64,000 nt of DNA from Phragmites australis. Taxonomy: Eukaryota > Streptophyta > Magnoliopsida > Poales > Poaceae. The translations under genes and the position numbers were made by a program. Of this stretch, positions 37,824 through 49,698 are shown piece by piece (positions within the stretch are counted from its first letter, which is position 1; the number at the start of each line of letters is the position of its first letter). The stretch lies in NCBI RefSeq assembly GCF_958298935.1, contig NC_084922.1, positions 5,396,501-5,460,500 of the forward strand. Reading direction: 5' to 3'. The notes under the pieces were generated by a model. The model was not told where the DNA came from, ran no database searches, and worked only from the letters and a program-made list of their open reading frames with translations.

Positions 37824-38534
37824 CTATTTGGTGTCCAGCGCAGCCCCAATCTGGACAGTCTTGGACGGGTCGGTGTCATCTAGGCTTACCGCCTTGAGCC
37901 GATCATCTAGACTGGCGACTACGTGAACCTTCACTGGTCTCCCGCTGGGTTCGGTAGTCACGGGTTGCAGCCCAAGAGTTGGCTCGACCATGTCGAGGCT
38001 CCTCTTATCGTAGTGCAGGGCCGTTTTTGCATTGCCCAAAACGGTGATGGCCCGTGCTGGTCCAGGGAGTTTTATCTCTTGGTACGCGTAGTGGGTTATG
38101 GCCATGAACTGGGCCATCGTTGGTTGCCCGAGGATCACATTGTACGTGGTCCCAAAGTCGGCCACATCAAACAGGACCCTTTCGGTCCTGAAGTTATCCG
38201 GTGAGCCGAAAGTGACGGGCAGCTCGATTTGCCCTAAAGGTTTAGCCGAGGAGCCCGGGGTGATTCCGAAGAAAGGTGGAGATGGTTTCAATGAGCTCCT
38301 TGGAATCTATAGTGCGTCGAGCGCATTAGCGAATAGGAGGCTGATCGAGCTCCCATCATCGACCAGTACACGGCCCAACCGGATGTTTTGCACCTTGGGC
38401 TCGACCACGATGGGGTAGCGACCAGGGCATCTGACGCACGCGGGGTGGTCAGTCTGGCTGAATATGAGCGGGACCTCCGACCACCTTAGGCGTGGGCTCA
38501 GGTCTGATGCGGCCACCCATACCTCCCGAACCAT
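37824..38534 (-). pseudogene. Aspartic protease region of Tat gypsy element
   Basis: GRVLVDDGSSISLLFANALD (about 38390-38310) carries the D-(D)-G-S-S active-site motif, here intact, unlike the Asn form in the non-autonomous family at 15.06 and 61.13 kb. The following frame reads IELPVTFGSPDNFRTERVLF and YNVILGQPTMAQFMAITHYA, the usual protease C-terminal half. One frame shift separates them. Confidence 0.88.
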
Positions 38535-38639
38535 CGAATTATATTGCCTGTTAAAGAAATATGTCGTAGTGCCTCCGAAAATGTGGTGGACTATGTGATC
38601 GGCTTGCCGGTAGCCTAGTGCTGGCTGGTCAGGAGCAGC

Positions 38640-40414
38640 CCCATCCTCGTCGCCATTGTCACGCTTGTGCTTGCGCTCCCCGAGATCTTAGTCGATGATG
38701 CCTCACACAACCTTGCACTCAGTCAGGTTGTGGGCATCTGTTCGATGGATCGGGCAGTAGCCCCAACCCTTTTTCTCTTCTTTCTTTTCGAAGCGACATT
38801 GCGTGGGGACAGTCTGCTCGACCGCCAGGATCTCGGGGGGTCCGGCCTTGCGCTTGCTTTTCTTGTCCTTCTGGTTGAACCCCTTGGAAGAGGCGGGCTA
38901 GTTGGAGCAGGACGTGGCCTGGCATCAATTTTGCCGTTCTCGGGCCTCGGCGGCCTGCGCACACATGTCCTCGAGCTCGAAGAGCTCAGTGGTGTGTTAG
39001 ATTACTCGGGTGTCCAACTTCTCAACCATTTTTTATCTTTGACCCCCCGTTTGAACGCTATGATCACATATTCTCTCGCGATCCTTGGGATGGTGTTTCG
39101 GCGATCAGTGAAACACCAGATGAAGTCTCGCAGCGACTCTCCTTGCCGCTACTGGAATTGATGCAGGTCTTCCTCGACCCCTAGTTGGTTATAGGTCCCC
39201 TGAAAGTTGGAGACAAACTGGTCGCACATGTCTTCCCACGAGCGAATCGACCCGCGGGGGAGGTTCAGCAACAAAGACTGGGCCGAACCGGTCAAGGTGG
39301 TAGGGAAGTAGTTGACCATGACCTTCCCATAGCCTCCCGCAGCCTGCACCATGGTGGTGTAGATCTGCAGGAACTCCTCCAGGTTGGTCGAGCTATCGTA
39401 CTTCTCGGCTAGGACTTGTCGGAACTTGTCCGACAAGAGTACCACTCATAACCGGACGGATAGGGCATTACACCCTATCCCGTAGCGATGGGCCACTCAT
39501 TGTTGGAGAGGCGGTGGTCTCGGAGTCCTGGTAACAGGGTGGAGCCTTCTGATGCCTCCCTGCCAAGGGAAGGCGTGCGGTAGGACTACTTGCCCCTTTC
39601 TTGCTCCCACCGAGCCCTTTCCTCCTGCTCTCTAGTGGCCACCTGGCTCTGGATCATGCTAAAGAGGTCACGCTGGCACAGGGAGTCGCGTAAGTCGGAG
39701 GGTTGGCTGTCCCGATAAGGCGATGGTCCCCAAGTACTCCTAGTGATTAAGGGAGCATAGGATTTATTCCACCACGGTCCTTGTCTTGACCCTGGGTGAC
39801 CATGACCCTCACCGGCCCTTGCGGTGGGTGCAGTGCAAGTTGACGTGATCTGGCGTTGGGCAGTCTCGACTAGGAGGGCAAGATCGCGCAGCCATGGAGC
39901 CACCGGCGAGCCCTTCGGTACATGTACCGGTGGGTGGTTGAGGAGCACTCGCAGGGGTCTACAGGTTATGCACCGGTGTCATGGTTTCATAGTCGAGACG
40001 TTGGACCTAGAGCGGCGATAAGTCACGGGGAAGGGAGCCCCCGGCGTCTAGACGGCGTGATGGTCTAGGCGATGATGCCACCGTAGACCGCGCTCTGTGC
40101 AGGGGCTCCTCAGGACGACGTTGGGGATGTGGGGGCTGTCCTGAGGCACCTGTCTATTCGGCATCGGGCTGGTTTCCCTCGGGGCGTATAATTGGGGGTT
40201 CGCCATCGGGGTTCGGGATAGAAGTGCCTCCGGCGTCCCCTGCTGCATGTTCCGCCTTACATTCCTCATGTTGGGTCTCAGAGCTATCGGATTCTGGCTC
40301 AGTGTCCTATGCCTAGAGCACATCAGGTTTATTCGGATGGTACCCCATTACAAATACCTCGTGACGGCCGGGATGCTCGGAACTAGACTCCACAATTGCC
40401 GTGGATTTGGCCAT
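38640..40414 (-). pseudogene. gag of Tat gypsy element
   Basis: A likely start ATG at 40414 (MAKSTAIVESSSEHP) is about 70 bp after the 5' LTR. The gag core at 39445-39149 reads FLQIYTTMVQAAGGYGKVMV, then LTGSAQSLLLNLPRGSIRSW and CDQFVSNFQGTYNQLG. A Lys-rich region follows at about 38960-38720. Several stops interrupt it. Long frames on the opposite strand at 38667-39161 are shadows. Confidence 0.85.
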
Positions 40415-40462
40415 GGGTAGCCTGATTGATTTTCTTTGAACTTGTTGAAACAACGAAACACA

Positions 40463-40483
40463 CCCCCTACCTGGCGCGCGAAA
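40463..40483 (-). other. Primer-binding site of Tat gypsy element
   Basis: Immediately inside the 5' LTR, on the minus strand: TTTCGCGCGCCAGGTAGGGG. CGCGCCAGGTAGGGG-type sites are usual after the 5' LTR of grass Tat-lineage elements. The tRNA is not named with certainty here. Confidence 0.65.
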
Positions 40484-41462
40484 TGTTGAGGGTTAATCTC
40501 TCACAGTAATTCCAGGGTATGCTGGACAGTGGGTGCGTGAATGGCATTTCGGTAACACAGGGAGTTGATGAGTTGTGCGTATGACAAATTCTGAGACGCG
40601 AGGTGTTATACAGGTTGGAGCCTCCTAGAGGATAATAACCTTACATCATGTGTGTTGTGTTTATAGAGGATCTGAGTGGGTTACAGAGGGTGTTCTAGCT
40701 GGTTGCCAGGCTTCTTTTCGTCTATCTTTACAAAAGGGGTCCTCATCCATTTATATAGGAGGGAGGAGAAGAACTTACACATGGGTCCAAACAAAGGACT
40801 CCTGCTCATCCTAATATCTAACCCGAGCCATCATTACAGAAGACAAAGCGTGCCCACTTACCCTGAGGGTTTGATACCTCCCCTTGTCGTACGTCATAGC
40901 TCTTTGGCTATCACGTCGTTTCATCCGGGTGGTCAACCCGCCGCTTGTTTGTGGAGTTGTCAACTTGCCTGACCGGCCTGCTGACACCGTCCCATCTATT
41001 GTGCGACGTTGTCTCGTCCGGGTGCTCTGCCTTCCGCTTCTATGTGGAGTTATCAACTTGCCTGACTGGTCTGCTGACACCATCCCATCCGTTGTGCGGC
41101 GTCGTGCTGGTCTACACTGCCCCACCCCATAGCATTTAATGCCACGGGATGGGACACTACCCTTCTACACCATCCATGACTTTGTTCGTAGGGGAAGGCA
41201 CCTAGGGAAGGAAAAAACACTCGAGTAGATATCAATAAAAGTGATTGGACAGTTTGTGTCAGGTCCAGCCCTGCAACCAGTGGGGTTGGTTGTGGGTTCA
41301 AGCGAGGTCCCAATGAGGCTGGTCGTGTAAGCCTCCTACTGGTCGTGGGACTTCTTACTCTAGTCGTGCGACCGACTAGTTTTTAGGAAATACACATCCC
41401 TGGTTCTTATATTCCTTGGGAGACCCTTTTGCTAGGGTACCCCTATACTCCATACACCGACA
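40484..41462 (-). repeat. 5' LTR of Tat gypsy element
   Basis: Plus-strand ends TGTTGAGGGTTAAT and ACCGACA. It shares the internal duplication (units at about 40942 and 41035) with the partner LTR. Confidence 0.93.
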
Positions 41463-44086
41463 ACTATAATAGTAGATTAATTGAATACATGGTCATTTCA
41501 TGTAGTACATGGCTCATATTCGCACCAAAGAGTGTAATGCACTCGCATTATATGGGAGTAACTATCTAAGTTGGGCTATGGAAGTAAAAAACCAATTTAT
41601 CATCCTGAGGTCTTATTGCAACAATAAATGAACCTCAACCTGAAGCCCTAGAGGTCTTTGAACAAATCAAATATGCCGCTTTATAATTTTTAAGGCATCA
41701 CATCTATTTAGATCTCAAAATGAATACTCAATGGAAGAGGATCAATGTGCTCTTTGGACATTACTCAAAGAGCGCTATGCTCAGCAAAAGACTGTAATTC
41801 TGCCAAAAAAACAACACACGAATGATCACTCATATGTTTTTAGGACTTCAGTTCCATGGCAGAATATAACTCTGTTGTTAACAAAATATGCTCTAAATTG
41901 TGTTTATGTGATCAACCTGTCTTAGATGTCGACATGATCGAAAAAACTTTATCCACTTTCCTTCCGGCTAATAGGGTATTGCAACAGCGATACCGCAGCC
42001 AGAAGTATACAAAGTATTCTGAATTGATCTACACTATACTCCAAGTAGAAAAACATTCAAACACTCATAATACAAATAAATTTAGTGGCCACAAAAGACA
42101 CCAAAAGAAATTCAAAGGAAAGTGAAAACACAATAATAAGCAGAAATTCTAACAAGGGCAAAGTCCATTTCAAAGAAAATAACCAAAATGATAACTCGCA
42201 AGTTTGTCATAAGTACGGATGTATGAATCGTCATACCAAGAAATTCCCTACCCCTAAGCATTTGGTGATTTATACCTCAAATCTGTTGGAAAAGGAAAGC
42301 AAGTTCAAGAAGATAAGTTTGAAGCTCACTTCAAACATACAACCATAAAATATTATGAAAGTATGTTGTTCTCAAGATATTTCTCAAGAGCATAACAACA
42401 TGATCTAACAAAAGCAGGAATATTACTCCACAACAACATCCTTGTGGAATATTACTCCCAAGACATGTTGGAAGATCTCAATTAATCTCCTAAATCCCCA
42501 TAAATTGTTATTAGCCTATCTATTTACTACTAAATGTTATAATTTGATTGTTTTCCATTATGTCAAATATTGTATCTCTAAATGATACTTAATAATATTG
42601 GTATGCATTCTATATATAAGTCAATTCGTACTGAATTTTGATTTACTTTATATAGATTTTTATGGGAAACAATCAGATGGTGGAGTAAATATGTTTAGTG
42701 GATATTTGTACCACTAATACAATATTAAGGAAGAATAAATATTTGCAAACACTTACAAATGACATGGAAATTTTATGACCATTGCTAGACATGATGCATG
42801 GATTGTTAGTTCAAGTCGAGCTACAATCTTTCTCCCTATGGGTACTCAAATAGTAATCAAGGATGCACTACTGTATCATGATTCTACGTGCACCCTACTA
42901 AGTTACAAAGATGCCCATAAAAATAGTTTTCATGGGGAAACTCATAATGACAATAAAAATTAATATCTCTTCATCACCAAGAATAATGAATATGATAAGT
43001 AAATGCTTGAGATAATTCCTTCTTTATCATCTGAATTGTACTATATATACATCAAACCCATACCACATGTTATGTTCAAGATAATTTTTTAGAATTTTGA
43101 TAAATTTAAGACTGGGCATGATCACAATGGTCATCCTGATTTAGGGATGATAAGAAAAAAATGTCAGCAATTCTATTGGTCACAATATCAAGGTTACAAA
43201 ATTCCCTAAATCCTCAGATTTTTTATGCATCGCATGTGATACAGAGAAATTAATTTTGATGACCGCTTACCTTAAAATTAAAAATGAGCACTTAAAATTA
43301 AAAATGAGCACTCAGTTTCTTGAATGTATTCAATGAGATATATATGGTCCTATTAAGCTATTATATGGACAATTTAGGTACTTTGTGATGCTCATAGATG
43401 CATCTACAAGATGATCGTATGTGCGTCTCTTATCCACAAGGAACTATGCTTTTCCCAAATTTATTGATAAAATTATCAAATTAAGAGAAAATTATCCTGA
43501 ATACATGATAAAATCCATTTGAATGGACAATGTTACTGAATTCACTTCACAGGCCTTCAATGATTATTGTATGGCATTATGCATTAATTTGGAGCATTGA
43601 GTACCTTTTTGCATACTTAAAATGGTGTAAATAAATCTTTTATCAAGAGAGTTAAATTAATTGCATGACCACTACTTTATCATGCGATCTTACATGCCAC
43701 AAGCTTAACTCAAATAAGACTAATTGTATATTATACGGCTTCTCTGTTGCAGTTAGTACATGGAAATCAACCAAGTATTCCCATCTGCTAAAAATCAGTT
43801 ACATTGTATACGTGCTAATATCATCACTGTAGCATATATTAATGGGCCCTCGTAAGAAATTGAGAATCTATAAGGGGTATAATTCTTTGTCAATCATAAA
43901 ATACCTCAAGCCCCTAAAAGGGGACTTATTCACAGTCCGATACACTGATTGCATCTTCGATGAGGATAATTTTTTTGGTATTAGGAGATATCAAAAGTAC
44001 CACAAAGAATATCAGAACATAGATTAGAATGTCACAGGCTTTTAGTCCTTAGATCCACGTACTGAAGAATCTGAACTTGAAGTCAT
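41463..44086 (+). pseudogene. Decayed Ty1/copia gag-pol remnant
   Basis: From the ATG at 41509 (MAHIRTKECNALALYGSNYL) the translation follows copia gag. It continues through CALWTLLKERYAQQKTVILP and LPANRVLQQRYRSQKYTKYS to a zinc knuckle (CHKYGC..RHTKKFPTPKHL, about 42210). A protease-like stretch at 42775 reads AWIVSSSRATIFLPMGTQIV, and the integrase follows at about 43100-43650 (GHPDLGMIRK, YFVMLIDASTR, MDNVTEFTSQAFNDYC). The integrase tail at 43842-44085 ends SLDPRTEESELEV. Stops and frameshifts are frequent. RT and RNase H are missing: the CACTA element at 44087 cuts it off, and the gypsy insertion cuts its 5' side. Confidence 0.85.
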
Positions 44087-44529
44087 TACTACAGAACATC
44101 ATATATGTAGCGTCACATCAGTGTCAGACTGAAGATGTATCAGTGCCGGTTCTTAAACTTTCACGTGCGAACAACGACTGAGGAGCTACGAACCAGAACT
44201 GATAGTCACTATCGGTACCAGTTCCAACCACGAACTGGCATTGATACATCAGCGCTGGTTCCACATAACAACTGGCACTGATACTTGCTATAGTATAAAA
44301 GACCACCTTCTCCCCAGCTCGACCAGAATAGAGCCGCCGCGAGCCTAAGCAAACAACACTGACCGCCATTTTTTTGTTGTCTTGCCATTGAAGGATTCAA
44401 GATTTGGAGGAGTTAATTGCTCTAAGGTTAGTGAGATAATCTATATCTATTGTTTGTGATAAACTATGTGGGTTGTTTAAAAATTTATAAGACATTTCAT
44501 GTTAGTGTGATGCTTGTTGTGCTTTATTT

Positions 44530-46490
44530 ATTAGATTGAGTGTGATATATATCTTGTCATATGCATCTTAAATACTTTTGTATACTCAATCTTGCATCCC
44601 ACGGATCCTAAGATATAGAGGGGGCTCTTGCAAAATTTTGTCTTAAATATGTGCATTTGAACTCAACTCGATTCTCAATCAATGCATACATTTAGGGGGG
44701 AGCTCGCCATATCTTCTAGAACTCAAAATCCTTTTCATTCAGCTATCTTTTGTAAGCTTTAATCGTGTTGTCATCAATCATCAAAAAGGGGGAGATTGAA
44801 AGTGCATCTAGGCCCCCTAAGTGAGTTTTAGCTTATTGATGACAAAACGATTAAGGAACTAATATGTTTATTGAAGCTATGAACAGGTTTTAGTCTCAAC
44901 TATGAAGACTCACGATGATTGAAGCCCCTCGAAAAGAAAAGAGAAGCAATGTGTAGTACTCAATAGGATTTAGATTGTTCTATCTTTGAAATTGAGTCTA
45001 GGTTAGCCGTTCTATTAAGAGGGTTGCAATTGTTTGCTTTTATGGTGTCTCAATGCTCAAAATAACCTATTAGAACCAATAGTTGAGAGACACATTCACC
45101 CACGGACACCGGAAAAAATTAGCAGTGTGTACTGAGTCCGGAGTCTTTGGTGTTCACCGGATACTCCAGTACTCAATGTTTAGGCCGGGGTCTCCAAGAA
45201 AGACTCCGTCAGAAGAGCCTCGGTTCCGAATATTTTTTTTAATTGTCCGGAGTCTCCGGTGTTCACCGGATACTCCGGTAGTTGGTGAATTTTTGGCCGA
45301 AGTCTCCGAGAGAGACTCCGCTAGGGGTGGCTCGGTTAAGCTTTTATTTTTTAATAGAAAATGACCGGAGTCACCGGTGTTCACCGGATACTCCGGGAAG
45401 AAAATGTTTTTGGCCGGAGTCTCCGAGAGAGACTCCGCCAGGGGTGCCTCAGTTAGCATTTAATTTAAATCAGAAGAGTCTCTGGTGTTCATCAGATACT
45501 CTGGTACCTAGAGAGGGCGGAGAGTCTGGCAAGTCTCCGGACTTTCTCTCTATGGTGACTAAGTCTAGGCCGGAGATTCCGGGCAGTTCAACAGAACCGT
45601 GATGGCTGATTCTGACACCGTTCTGACCCCGTTTTGGATTTCGGGCCAGAGACTTCGTTGTTCACCGGATACTTCGGGGTAGGTATGTCAGAACAGTAAC
45701 GGCTAGTTTTTTAGGGTGAGCTATATATACCCCCACACCCCCTAGCATTTATTGCTTGCTGTTGCTGCTGAGCTCCACTTTCACAAAGCTTCCCATGAGC
45801 ATTTAAAAGCCCTCCAAACATCTCTAGTGCTTAGTTTGGCGTCAAATTTGAGATATTGTGTTTGGGAGTGAAGTTGAGTCAATTGAGCATTGAGTTCATC
45901 ATCGAGCATACATTGTGATCATTTCTCTTGGAGCCTTGTGCTCCTAGACGGCAAGGCATCGCCCGTAGAGCACCCAATCATTGTGGAGTGCCACGGGAAG
46001 TTTGTAATCGATATCGACTTGAGTAAGAAAATCTAGCTTGATCTTTGTGGTTTCTAGAAGAGGATAGGGTTGGAAAAGACCCGGCTCTTTGTGAGCTCCT
46101 CAACGGAGACGTAGGCACTTCTTTGTGAGGTGGCCGAACTCCGGGATAATTTCTTGTCTCATCAATTGTGCAAGTTTTACTAGTTGTGTAGTTTTAGGAT
46201 TTTCCCTATATAATTAGTTTTTGTGATCATCTTGCTATTATCTCTTGTTGTTTAAGTATTGTGTTGTTAATAGAACTAGTGTTACCTTTTAGTTCTTAGT
46301 TGTACTTGCTTAGCTTCAGTTGTTCTCGAGATCTTGTATAGACCGGATAATCCGGACTAGACCGGATACTCCGGATAGACTGGAGTATCCGACCTTCACC
46401 GGAGTATCTGGCATCTGTTTAATCCGCTGTTTAGTTTTAATTTTCAGAAAAGCCTATTCACCCCCTCCCCCCCCCCCTCTAGGCATCTTT
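44530..46490 (+). repeat. SIRE-type copia 3' end plus LTR inside the CACTA element
   Basis: The polypurine tract TCAAAAAGGGGGAGAT (44781-44796) is followed by LTR sequence starting TGAAAGTGCATCTAGGC at 44797. The LTR runs about 1.7 kb to near CTCTAGGCATC (46478-46488). It holds repeated CACCGGATACTCCGG-type units at about 45100-45700 and 46330-46420. The part before the polypurine tract is copia 3' internal sequence; its left limit (about 44530) is a guess. No second LTR or 5' part was found, so this is a truncated element or a recombination product. Confidence 0.7.
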
Positions 46491-46498
46491 AAGTACAT

Positions 46499-47304
46499 TC
46501 AAGATCCATGCATACTTGATTCGTAGGGGTTTCAAGGCTGGCTATACCTGTTGGACTGAGCATGGTGAACTTGAAGATGTTGAGCATGAAGGGCAACCAA
46601 CAGTCGAAGAAGACAGAGGCAACGATATGACGGCTAATGAAGTTAGAGGATTGGATTGTAAGAGAGCACATAGATAATTTTGGTAGTTGGTTACATCAAC
46701 ACATGATGGGTAAGGATACCAACGATGCTCTATTAGAACTGCTAGCTAATGACCCATCAACTATGATTTGTACATTTCAAACATACGAGATTAATGGCTA
46801 TACATTTTATAAGAGAGCACAAGACAACAAGAGCACTAACCAAAATAGCAGTGTCCGTATTGATGCCTATGACCGCGCTAGCAATAGAGAGACCTACTAT
46901 TGATTCATAGAGGAGATTTAAGAGCTTGAATATGGCAAGTTGATGGTCCCTCTATTTCGATGCCAATGGGTCAGACTCATAGGGAGAGTTCAAGGTCGAC
47001 AAGTACAGTATGACTATCGTGGATCTCAAACTCGTTAGATACAGAGAATAATCATTCGTGCTTGCTAAGGATGTTGCACAAGTCTTCTATGTCAAGGACT
47101 CAGACCCAGCTAACAAGGAGGAGCGTCATATGTTTTTTCAAGGAAAAAAAGATTATCGGTGTTGAGTATGTTATCTATGAAGAAGACTATGACAAATTCG
47201 ATGACCTGCCTCCTTTTGGAGAGAATATCGAACTGTCTCTCATTGATGACATCGAGAAAGCTACCTACATACGCCACGACCATAATGAAGCATTAATCAT
47301 TTAA
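46499..47304 (+). pseudogene. TNP2-like CACTA transposase remnant (N-terminal scrap plus DUF4216)
   Basis: A short scrap GFKAGYTCWTEHGELED (about 46528) recalls the N-terminal part of TNP2 proteins. It is followed at 46637-46903 by a segment ending TYEINGYTFYKRAQDNKSTN and QNSSVRIDAYD, which is the start of DUF4216. Frames continue (RCQWVRL, then VEYVIYEEDYDKFDDLPPFG and YIRHDHNEALII-stop at 47304), the usual DUF4216 end. The catalytic transposase core between scrap and DUF4216 is absent, so the element is an internal deletion derivative. Confidence 0.8.
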
Positions 47305-49480
47305 TGAAAGAAAATTTCATGTATTTGCTAAAATTTGTATAAATTTATGATAAACTTTAATTTGTATCGAGGACATATATGATGAAGAGTAACTTTTTGA
47401 AAGTTCTGATCCGAATGTTGGACCAGACGATCAGACTTATGTGACACCACTCTTTTCTCTGGTTCGAAATCTATATTATTAAGTTTGTGCATGTTTGAAT
47501 TGGTTAGAATTCAAATAGGATTAAAAATAGAAAATCAAATGAAGAGCTAAAAATCACAAAGTTAACCAAGAATCAGTTGTTAACGTTAATTTTTATGTAA
47601 AGAGTATGAAAAATTAAGTTTAACATAATTAGTTTCACATGTTTTTTTGAATATGGATATTTCATAATTTCATTACAAAATTAACAAATTATAGACTTAT
47701 TATGAAATAAAGATAATCCAATGCACATTTCATGCATGCAAGTATTTTTATCATGTTGGCGACAGTAATACAAACTCAACAAAATATACCCTAGAAACTA
47801 GTTTTAGGGTAAATTTATTGGATGTAGTGAATGATGGATGGATGTAGTAGCAAATTTTAGTCTTGAAATGCCAAAAATATACCCTAGAAATGGTATATTA
47901 GAGTCGCAAATGTCAGCTCCTTGTGTGGAAATTTTTTGGTAGATGACCTGGTGCAATGCAAGGGATGAGTTGTGCTAGTGAATGCCCTTGCATTCCTTGC
48001 ACGGTATTGTCTGTTGTAATAGACATCTCTTGGGTTGTTGTTGCTTTTATTTATTATATGAGTTGGTCTGAAGATGCCATTATTCTCTGTCTGGACGATT
48101 ATCTTCAAATTTGAATTATTCAAGATTTGTATGGGTCAGTTTTAGCTAGTGTAATATGAGGATTTCAATTGTCAATGTGTTCACTACTATTTGTTATGCC
48201 ATAGAATAGTATAGGTTGTGTAGAGTATGGACTATGAAGCTATATAGTTTTCTAACACATGCATATGTGTTTTTCTATGTTTTATTCAATGTTGCTATTG
48301 ATGTTGTTTCATGTGTCAAGGCAGGGTAAACAATGACTTTTTGTTGGTAAATTCATTCTATCAAACTAAAAAGCGTTTAATGAAAATTATCTAGTTGTAT
48401 ATAAAATGTTCATATATATATATGGTATGATTCGACCTTCTGGTTTGAATAAAAATACTCGTTTGTACTAATGCTGCTTGAATGTTCCTTTTTTGCATAC
48501 ATACCTTATGCATTAGTATAATTAGTTTAATGTGTTGCTTTTTGCATACATATACCTTATGTATTAGTAAAAAATATGATGCTTGTACAGGTGTACAGTT
48601 AGGGTCATACATCATTTTGTCACTTCATTATTGTTGCATTAAATTTGGACAAAAAACAAAATAAGCACTGGACTTGACATGTCCAATTCTTGGAGTGTCG
48701 ACTTTGGCATAATTGTGGAAAAACAAAGAAATCTAATTAGCTTGGCTTTATACTTTGATGAGTGAAACATGTGTATGGTTCTTGTCTGGTAGAAAAATGG
48801 GATTTAGTCTCTATTCTTATGAAGCTAGTGCCCTCTTTTGAATGAAGAGGAAATTTCTAGTATTGCCACCATTTAATATTAAGCATAATCATGCTGTTCC
48901 AATTTGAGTTGTAGATTTGAAATATCACAGTTTATCGATACTACAATTTTTTTCAGTTCTGGTGAAAACAAGGAGGGCAACTCGGACATGGGAGGGCAGC
49001 CGAAGAGTATTGTTGCCTTGGTTTCAAGAAAAGAGAGGCGGGGAGTGAATGTTTTAATACTCCAAAAATATCATGCCTTGGTTTCTAGCTTGTTATTTGA
49101 TATATATCTAGATTTGGGACATGTTCTCTACGGTTAATGAAAAATGTCTATCCATTGCCGACATTTGAGATGGTTATGTTTTGAAGTGTGCTTTTCATAT
49201 AACTTTTGATAATCAAATGCTTGATAGATGGTTTGAATTGTTTGCTATTGCTTCTATTATTTTCCTGAGTGAGGAAACTGATTCTTTGATCTGGCAATGT
49301 GACAATGAAGTAACAATTATACTTCCATACTTCACTCAATTCAGTCACGCATAGCTCATTTAGCTTCATATGAAATAATGAATCGAAGTTTCTTTTGTCA
49401 AAGCCGAAATATATCGGCCATTCACCTTGCGCTCTCCTAAGCACTGGCTATTAGCGGCAACGGTCAAAATTTGAAAATAG
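47305..49480. other. Non-coding 3' interior of CACTA element
   Basis: AT-rich, no supported frame. It contains a partial direct repeat: TTGCATACATACCTTATGCA (about 48493) and TTGCATACATATACCTTATG (about 48542). Confidence 0.45.
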
Positions 49481-49698
49481 GTATGGTATTAGCAGTAACC
49501 ACCAGATTTTAAAAAGGACGGGAAACACCTCTCGGTGTTGGTTGGTATTACCAACCGACATTGATAATGATTTTCAGTACGCATTTTATACTCAGCACTA
49601 ATAGTCAGTGACTATCAATATTAATTAATCAATGGCGGTTCAAATTCTGTCACTGATAGCGATTTAAACTGCCACTAACGAGGGTTTCTACTGTAGTG

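Larger units (their letters stand above)
32259..41462 (-). mobile_element. Tat-lineage Ty3/gypsy retrotransposon, structurally complete, inactivated
   Basis: LTRs of 977 bp (32259-33235) and 979 bp (40484-41462) flank a gag-protease-RT-RNaseH-second RNaseH-integrase series on the minus strand, followed by an opposite-strand ORF. A perfect 5-bp target duplication ACTAT stands at 32254-32258 and 41463-41467. In element orientation the primer-binding site follows the LTR at 40483-40463 (CGCGCGCCAGGTAGGGG), and a purine-rich GTCGGGGCTAC precedes the other LTR. The second, ATNNTTEYEGLL-type RNase H domain next to the integrase marks the Tat lineage. Stops and frameshifts occur in every domain, and the LTRs differ at roughly one base in ten by eye, so the insertion is old. 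Confidence 0.95.
44087..49698 (+). mobile_element. CACTA (En/Spm) transposon, defective
   Basis: The right end reads in reverse complement CACTACAGTAGAAACCCT and the left end TACTACAGAACATC (C to T at the first base). Both are followed by subterminal repeats of the type AGTGCCGGTTC / GAACTGGCACTGATA in both orientations (44130-44290 and 49540-49690), a CACTA hallmark in grasses. A TNP2 transposase remnant lies inside (46499-47304). A 3-bp target duplication is not evident (left CAT, right AGT), so one end may be displaced. A SIRE-type copia 3' end and LTR interrupt it. Confidence 0.72.

Noticed and set aside
38667..39161. 164-codon plus-strand frame
   Set aside because: Antisense shadow of the gypsy gag/zinc-knuckle region.
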